Translations under genes and position numbers: made by a program
The notes under the pieces: generated by a model
The model's database searches: none
The model's input: the letters and a program-made list of their open reading frames with translations, nothing else
Told to the model about the DNA's origin: nothing
Source: Aureibacter tunicatorum
GTDB taxonomy: Bacteria; Bacteroidota; Bacteroidia; Cytophagales; Cyclobacteriaceae
Assembly (NCBI RefSeq): GCF_036492635.1
Contig: NZ_AP025305.1
Coordinates: 1,860,001 to 1,924,000 of the forward strand
Reading direction: 5' to 3'
Length of the DNA: 64,000 nucleotides
Part shown: positions 62,001 through 64,000 of the stretch, piece after piece
Position numbering within the stretch: position 1 is the stretch's first letter
How the letters are laid out: each line of letters begins with the position of its first letter

Positions 62001-63348
62001 TAAAGCAGGAGAAACATTGTCATTGAAAGTTGTTACAAATACTGGTAATTTACCTGCGAAAACTTCTGATGGAGATGATTTTGTTGTCCAAGTTAGAGTT
62101 TGGGCCGACTGGAATTATAATGGAATTTTGGAAGACAGTGAGAAGATTGGAGAAAAAGAGTATTTGTCTTTAGGTACTTTTACTGATGATGAGTATAATT
62201 TGGATTTTGTTGTTCCTGACCATGCTGTTGAAGGTCGTAGAGTGGCTTTGAGAATATTAGTGAATAATCAAGCTGGAGATGATGGAGAAACTGGCTGTGG
62301 ACACGTTGAGTCCGGTGAATCTGAAGATTATGGTTTGGATATTGTTGATCAGTCTGTTAATGTGATTCCTAATTTTATAGCGGATTATACAGATGTTGTT
62401 CAAGGAAATAGCGCCATGTTTTCAAATAAAACCAAGTTCTATAATGGTGTGACGCCAGTTGAATGGGAATGGACGTTTACTGGAGCTAGCCCTTCAACTT
62501 ACAGTGGTGAGAACCCTCCTAAAGTAGTTTACGAAACTTTGGGAAGTTATGACGTGACTTTGAAAGTAACCGCATCTGATGGACAAGAATATGTATTTAC
62601 AGAAGAGCAATATGTTACTGTAAGTGAGTATTCTATTTGCAAGCCATTGATTGGAGGAAGCACTGCTTATAGCCATATTAAAAATGTTAGCATAGGCACT
62701 ATTAATTATTCAAATGGTAATACGGGCACTTATAATGATTTGATTGATACTCATAATATCGACTTGAAAACAGGGGAGACAGCAAGCTTGACAATTACAG
62801 CAAATACTGGTAGCTCTGGAAATGGGGATAAAATAAGAATGGTTGCATGGGCAGACTGGAATTATAATGGTGTGTTTGAAGACAGTGAACTCCTAGGTTT
62901 GAATGAATTTAACTCTGCAGCTCAAAATGATGATGTTTCATATACTGTTGATGTCACTGTTCCTTTGGATGCTAAAGTAGGTAAACGAGTGCCTTTGAGG
63001 ACGACTGTTCAGTATGTAAATAATAATAATCCTGCTAGCCCATGCCCAAGCATTGATAGCGGCGAAACAGAAGACTTTGGAGTGAATATTTTACAAGGTG
63101 ATCAGGTCGTTTTGGATATAGATGATTTGACTAAAGTATCTGTGTATCCAAATCCGACAACAGGTATTGTTAGGTTTTTAGGAGCTCTAAATGCTGATGC
63201 AATAGTTTATAATTCTTTGGGCGAACAATTATTGAAAGTTGTAAATGCAAGCCAGATTGATTTGTCGAATTTGCCATCAGGCGTTTACATTGTAAACTTG
63301 AATATTAATGGTATTAGCAAAAATACAAGAGTAATTTTGGCAAAATAA
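59029..63348 (+). CDS. Secreted M43-type metalloprotease with alternating GEVED and PKD domains, T9SS signal
   Basis: The 1439-residue protein has a signal peptide ending LWAQV. The peptidase domain (about 50-315) has a complete H-E-x-x-H-x-x-G-x-x-H zinc motif at His225 (HEFGHYLGLRH) and met-turn NFMDYTDYYAMF. A beta-sandwich module like those of the 36580 protease follows (about 335-440). Then four GEVED domains alternate with three PKD domains: each GEVED ends S-G-(E/N)-x-E-D-(Y/F)-G and contains V/W-x-D-W-N-(Q/Y)-(N)-x-x-F-x-D/E-D. A T9SS type A sorting domain closes (VSVYPNPTTGIV, LPSGVYIVNL). It is probably a surface or secreted protease with long adhesive or spacer arms. Confidence 0.92.
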   Translation: MLQKLHSVWILMLLTMGSLWAQVGNDIPKPCKVQVDISTTENISKRTKADHVPWYPQDGKFIIPVVFHIFGDDFAGKKMTVEIVEEALRLTNEDFQGLRDDFQTIMDEFQDDKQAMNIEFKLAQLDPNGNPTTGVTFNPVRAGFGNGGGYDNEIRKFAWDNRKYMNVYIMLDLYDDGDFYNSGVAWLPEQGEASNMMENNTARVVHNGRYVGSNTNENFRSVLTHEFGHYLGLRHVFNQGCSANNDDDHVEDTPKKSGSSRQEKGSLNCFDEVMNVENFMDYTDYYAMFTKGQVGRMTSQEAGLRNPQRISLWQESNLVATGVSERSPIGKYLRYSLTDLTEGLSNDGSIGDSLVIFAKGGLEFAKSAGETWVSGTDFTIANLPEGLTAKIVTRNTTEAVLTIEGNAQSHGAGDLVSNVSLSVLGTGLSGGIDGVSDASKSDIRLIFNDPNEDYCHPLYIDANYSSITSVTIDGNEYTSENDNYSNYIGKYIHRKNKGDEFTVSIRATRGRSSTTGIRAMRLWVDWNQNKFFDEDESLEDHQFKFEDADENGHYVRNITITVPDDAKEGLTGIRTMVHYVGGGIENSCSMYSSGEVEDYGLYIIPENAPLKADFVYGREGELLAYPASFNDISTSPKDNPIVKWEWSFPGGTPDVFEGQNPPDIIYEEVGTYSASLKITDSEGNTDQITKTDIITTTFEYCTPTFSYGGYTHITNLKFAGIDNTTAQGYSYEDNYNTIAGTVQTGERYPLTVTINKGNSGELDKNRLQVWIDWNYNSMFEDSELVLSDPYSNLDIDGDGNYTATKMITVPIGADIGKRVAMRATVHYVQGSDGDDACGNLDSGNTEDYGIIIEKGSKTINATFIADDNNPVPTQQVQFTALTETTQGVKGDSWEWTFEGGEPASFIGEVPPVVVYDQEGSYDVTLKVTSSTGEVITITESDFIVVEYKLCEVTTEWWGYPYIKSVELGAINNSTSNDNRSVDYIDELATTAKAGETLSLKVVTNTGNLPAKTSDGDDFVVQVRVWADWNYNGILEDSEKIGEKEYLSLGTFTDDEYNLDFVVPDHAVEGRRVALRILVNNQAGDDGETGCGHVESGESEDYGLDIVDQSVNVIPNFIADYTDVVQGNSAMFSNKTKFYNGVTPVEWEWTFTGASPSTYSGENPPKVVYETLGSYDVTLKVTASDGQEYVFTEEQYVTVSEYSICKPLIGGSTAYSHIKNVSIGTINYSNGNTGTYNDLIDTHNIDLKTGETASLTITANTGSSGNGDKIRMVAWADWNYNGVFEDSELLGLNEFNSAAQNDDVSYTVDVTVPLDAKVGKRVPLRTTVQYVNNNNPASPCPSIDSGETEDFGVNILQGDQVVLDIDDLTKVSVYPNPTTGIVRFLGALNADAIVYNSLGEQLLKVVNASQIDLSNLPSGVYIVNLNINGISKNTRVILAK

Positions 63349-63375
63349 ATCAAGCTCTATAAGATATATTTATTG

Positions 63376-63402
63376 AAAGCCTCACTAGAAGTGGGGCTTT
63401 TT
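63376..63402 (+). terminator. Terminator of the last M43 protease gene
   Basis: AAAGCC-n-CACT and AGTG-n-GGCTTT form a stem with a TAGA-like loop followed by T. Confidence 0.85.
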
Positions 63403-63555
63403 ATTTTTTAAATATGATTATTCGGATTAATAATTGAATTTAATTATTTTTATATTTTTTTATTAATTTATTGATACAATGTGTTGAACAATGCCAGACT
63501 TCTATAGGTTTTTCTACTAGTAAAAATTAAGCAGTTTAATAAACTAATAGAAAAG

Positions 63556-64000
63556 ATGAAAAAACTGAAACTATTTATGGCCTTGGCTTGCGGCGTTTTG
63601 ATTTTCGCTCTGGGAGCTTGTAGTGACGATGATGATGATAACGGGACATACAAAGTTGAGAGTATGGTTGTCGACGATAAGGAGCAAGATGAGAAAACGA
63701 CTATTAACTTCACGTATTATGACAATGGTAATATGAAAACGGCTTCTGAGTTGATGGCTGTTCCGCTGAATAATGATGAAGATACCCCTTCATACAATAG
63801 TATTGAGTTTGAGTATTCAGATATGAATAAGGTTGCGTATGCAACTTTAAGAGATTTGGATAACAATGTTGTAGGCTTTATTCAGTATGAATATGATGAT
63901 GTTGGAGATTTGGAATTTATGATTTTGAGGAATGTTGTAGATGATCCAGATAATGGTGTGGAGCCTGGCGATGAGCAAGGTAGGTTCATTTATAGGTATC
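63556..64000 (+). CDS. Surface-type lipoprotein, 3'-truncated by window edge
   Basis: The ATG at 63556 opens a frame that runs off the window after 148 codons. The first 22 residues form a lipoprotein signal (basic start, hydrophobic core, L-G-A-C). Immediately after the Cys comes S-D-D-D-D-D, an acidic run like the lipoprotein export signal that sends Bacteroidota lipoproteins to the cell surface. The rest is acidic with Y-Y-D-N-G-N-M and Y-E-Y-D-D-V-G-D-L patterns, similar to YD-like or DUF4595-type beta-strand repeats. The full extent and role are unknown. Confidence 0.75.
   Translation, partial: MKKLKLFMALACGVLIFALGACSDDDDDNGTYKVESMVVDDKEQDEKTTINFTYYDNGNMKTASELMAVPLNNDEDTPSYNSIEFEYSDMNKVAYATLRDLDNNVVGFIQYEYDDVGDLEFMILRNVVDDPDNGVEPGDEQGRFIYRY

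Noticed and set aside
1-64000. CRISPR arrays, insertion sequences, integrases and prophage genes
   Set aside because: None seen: no short direct repeats with regular spacers, no transposase motifs and no terminal inverted repeats around any gene.

Overview
The window is a low-GC (roughly 36-38 %) chromosomal segment from a member of the Bacteroidota, most likely a marine member of the order Cytophagales. The evidence is as follows. Five secreted proteins end in type IX secretion system (T9SS) sorting domains. Several promoters fit the Bacteroidota pattern TTG-N19/20-TAnnTTTG. There is a batB/batC pair, a sufBCD...SET cluster with a bacilliredoxin, a surface-type lipoprotein with an Asp run after the lipobox Cys, and weak Shine-Dalgarno use. 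I cannot fix genus or species from sequence alone. I see no insertion sequence, prophage, CRISPR array or rRNA operon.

Layout. 1-442: start of a glycosidase-like lipoprotein, cut by the window edge. 541-1577: a cvfB-like RNA-binding gene with a small partner. 1580-5038: a very unusual effector-like protein with a kinase-like C-terminus. 5126-7903: an MscS channel, then batC and batB on the other strand. 8278-9291: ten tandem tRNA genes (four identical tRNA-Ser-GCT, six identical tRNA-Pro-TGG). 9572-9667: a possible 31-residue membrane peptide with its own terminator. 9957-16264: a nuclease fusion, a lipid kinase, a DPP4-type peptidase and a DASS transporter. 16479-18816: cobT-cobS-cobC for the last steps of cobalamin assembly. 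18856-29773: a large LRR surface protein, a PabC-like aminotransferase, serine dehydratase beta subunit, a heptosyltransferase-like enzyme, a GAF sensor, an acyl-CoA ligase and an Lrp/AsnC regulator.

29999-36351 is the iron-sulfur assembly locus: sufB, sufC, sufD, then after a terminator sufS, sufE, a SufT/MIP18-like gene and a bacilliredoxin. 40232-41491 is aroA. 41888-48696 is a symmetrical cassette: two paralogous AraC regulators at its outer ends and, between them, two alpha/beta hydrolases, an SDR oxidoreductase, a DUF2147 protein and an aldehyde dehydrogenase, read outward from one divergent promoter region. An orphan umuD follows, with a conspicuous inverted repeat upstream.

The right-hand third (36580-40086 and 49252-63348) is dominated by four secreted M43-type metalloproteases, each carrying a different set of accessory modules (PKD, GEVED, CUB, FN3, a beta-sandwich module, and in one case thirteen Cys-flanked repeats of about 100 residues). 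With the DPP4-type peptidase and the LRR protein they suggest a predatory, host-associated or polymer-degrading lifestyle using T9SS-exported surface proteins. The best candidates for something undescribed are the 1580-5038 effector-like protein, the 13-repeat array in the protein at 52726-58590, the small peptide locus near 9600 and the inverted repeat upstream of umuD.
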